Source: Sabulicella rubraurantiaca
Lineage (GTDB): Bacteria; Pseudomonadota; Alphaproteobacteria; Acetobacterales; Acetobacteraceae
Assembly: GCF_017355885.1 (NCBI RefSeq)
Contig: NZ_JAFEUU010000008.1
Coordinates: 1-64,000 of the forward strand
Length of the DNA stretch: 64,000 nucleotides
Direction: 5' to 3'
Shown in pieces: positions 63,380-64,000 of the stretch. The stretch's first letter is position 1. Each line of letters begins with the position of its first letter. The notes under the pieces were generated by a model, which was not told the origin of the DNA, did no database searches, and worked only from the letters and a program-made list of their open reading frames with translations. Both the position numbers and the translations under genes were made by a program.

Positions 63380-64000
63380 ATGGACAACGCGACGGCTCGA
63401 AGTGTGATGACATCAGAGGTCGTGGTCATTCCGCCGGATGCGCGCATCCTGAAGATCGCTGCGTTGATGCGGCAGCACAGGATTTCGGCGGTTCCGGTCG
63501 TGGACAAGGGCGGCGCCTTGGTTGGAATCGTCACGGAGGCCGATCTGATGCGCCGCCTCGCCGTCATGGCAGAGAAGCCGCCATCTTGGTTTGCGTCTCT
63601 TTTCGCGGATCCCTCGGAGGAGGCGGACCGCTTTGCCCGGTCGCATGGCTTCGTGGCTGAAGAGATCATGACGACAGAACTGGTAACCGTTTCGCTCGAA
63701 ACCCCGGTCGCTGAGATCGCCGCCTTGCTGGAGCAGCGCCACATCCGTCGGGTGCTGGTGGTCAAGGCCGGACGCTTATGCGGCATCGTCAGCCGTGCGG
63801 ATCTGCTTCGGGTCCTCGATGAACCAAGGAACGATGCGGCTGACGCCTCCGACGAGCGCATCCGTCTTGCGGTGATCGCGGCGATGCGCCGCGAGCATTG
63901 GGCCTACAGCCCTTATACGAGCATTTCTGTTGAAGACGGCGTGGTCACGTTTCACGGCTTCTCGCAGGACCGGGCGGTTCAGCGCGGGCTTCGCGTCCTG
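63380..64000 (+). CDS. CBS-BON domain protein (3' end beyond window)
   Basis: At least 207 codons. Two CBS modules (ARSVMTSEVVVIPPDARILK, then RISAVPVVDKGGALVGIVTE; EEIMTTELVTVSLETPVAEI, then RHIRRVLVVKAGRLCGIVSR) bind adenosyl ligands as an energy sensor. A BON domain then begins (ISVEDGVVTFHGFSQDRAVQ), often tied to membranes. GAGGAGG lies just before the ATG. The protein is open at the window edge. Confidence 0.92.
   Translation, partial: MDNATARSVMTSEVVVIPPDARILKIAALMRQHRISAVPVVDKGGALVGIVTEADLMRRLAVMAEKPPSWFASLFADPSEEADRFARSHGFVAEEIMTTELVTVSLETPVAEIAALLEQRHIRRVLVVKAGRLCGIVSRADLLRVLDEPRNDAADASDERIRLAVIAAMRREHWAYSPYTSISVEDGVVTFHGFSQDRAVQRGLRVL

Overview
The window is GC-rich DNA from an alphaproteobacterium, most likely a Roseomonas-like member of the Acetobacteraceae. 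The evidence is GC-rich codon use, four Bug/TctC-type tripartite tricarboxylate transporter (TTT) binding proteins with no permease genes nearby, PEP-CTERM proteins, DUF6481 and H-NS-like proteins, and CaiB/crotonase gene sets. This is inference from gene content; no marker gene was compared.

Layout. 1-4.8 kb: start of glmS, then a polysaccharide export cassette on the minus strand (wzm-like permease, wzt-like ATPase, double GT2 glycosyltransferase). 4.8-14 kb: gene-poor and decayed, with an IS21-like repeat, a PEP-CTERM protein, a frameshifted IS5 transposase, one Bug protein, small DUF proteins, and a LysR remnant abutting a kinase remnant. 14-19 kb: an acyl-CoA cluster (caiB, two crotonases, Bug protein) around an IclR regulator with candidate operators. 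19-25 kb: a MerR regulator, a conserved 58-residue protein, an SRAP remnant, a divergent AAA-ATPase/Fic pair, DUF305. 25-31 kb: class II aldolase with a Bug protein, IS fragments, H-NS, an NTF2-like protein with another Bug protein. 31-34.4 kb: a Toprim remnant and recD2 followed by an orphan vapB.

34.6-53.6 kb is a repeat-rich stress and anion-scavenging region: two SulP transporters plus a third SulP fragment, an HtrA protease, a PhoX phosphatase, a sulfatase, an MgtC-like protein, DoxX, AI-2E, and a GH2 glycosidase whose tail and downstream small gene also occur 18 kb upstream as a fossil copy. Three copies (two intact, one truncated) of a small protein resembling only sigma-70 region 1.1 lie here, one overlapping the stop of a SulP gene.

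53.6-64 kb: wrbA and an SDR opposite a LysR regulator, a frameshifted DUF421, a ring-cleaving-dioxygenase-like protein with two small genes upstream, a phospholipase D protein, dadA behind a tandem glycine riboswitch, a VOC protein, and the start of a CBS-BON protein.

No tRNA, rRNA or CRISPR array was seen. The strongest leads are the stand-alone region-1.1 proteins beside SulP, the FPASDP-motif small proteins, the AAA/Fic pair with a palindrome between them, and the riboswitch-dadA unit. Fragments of duplicated and transposon genes are common throughout.
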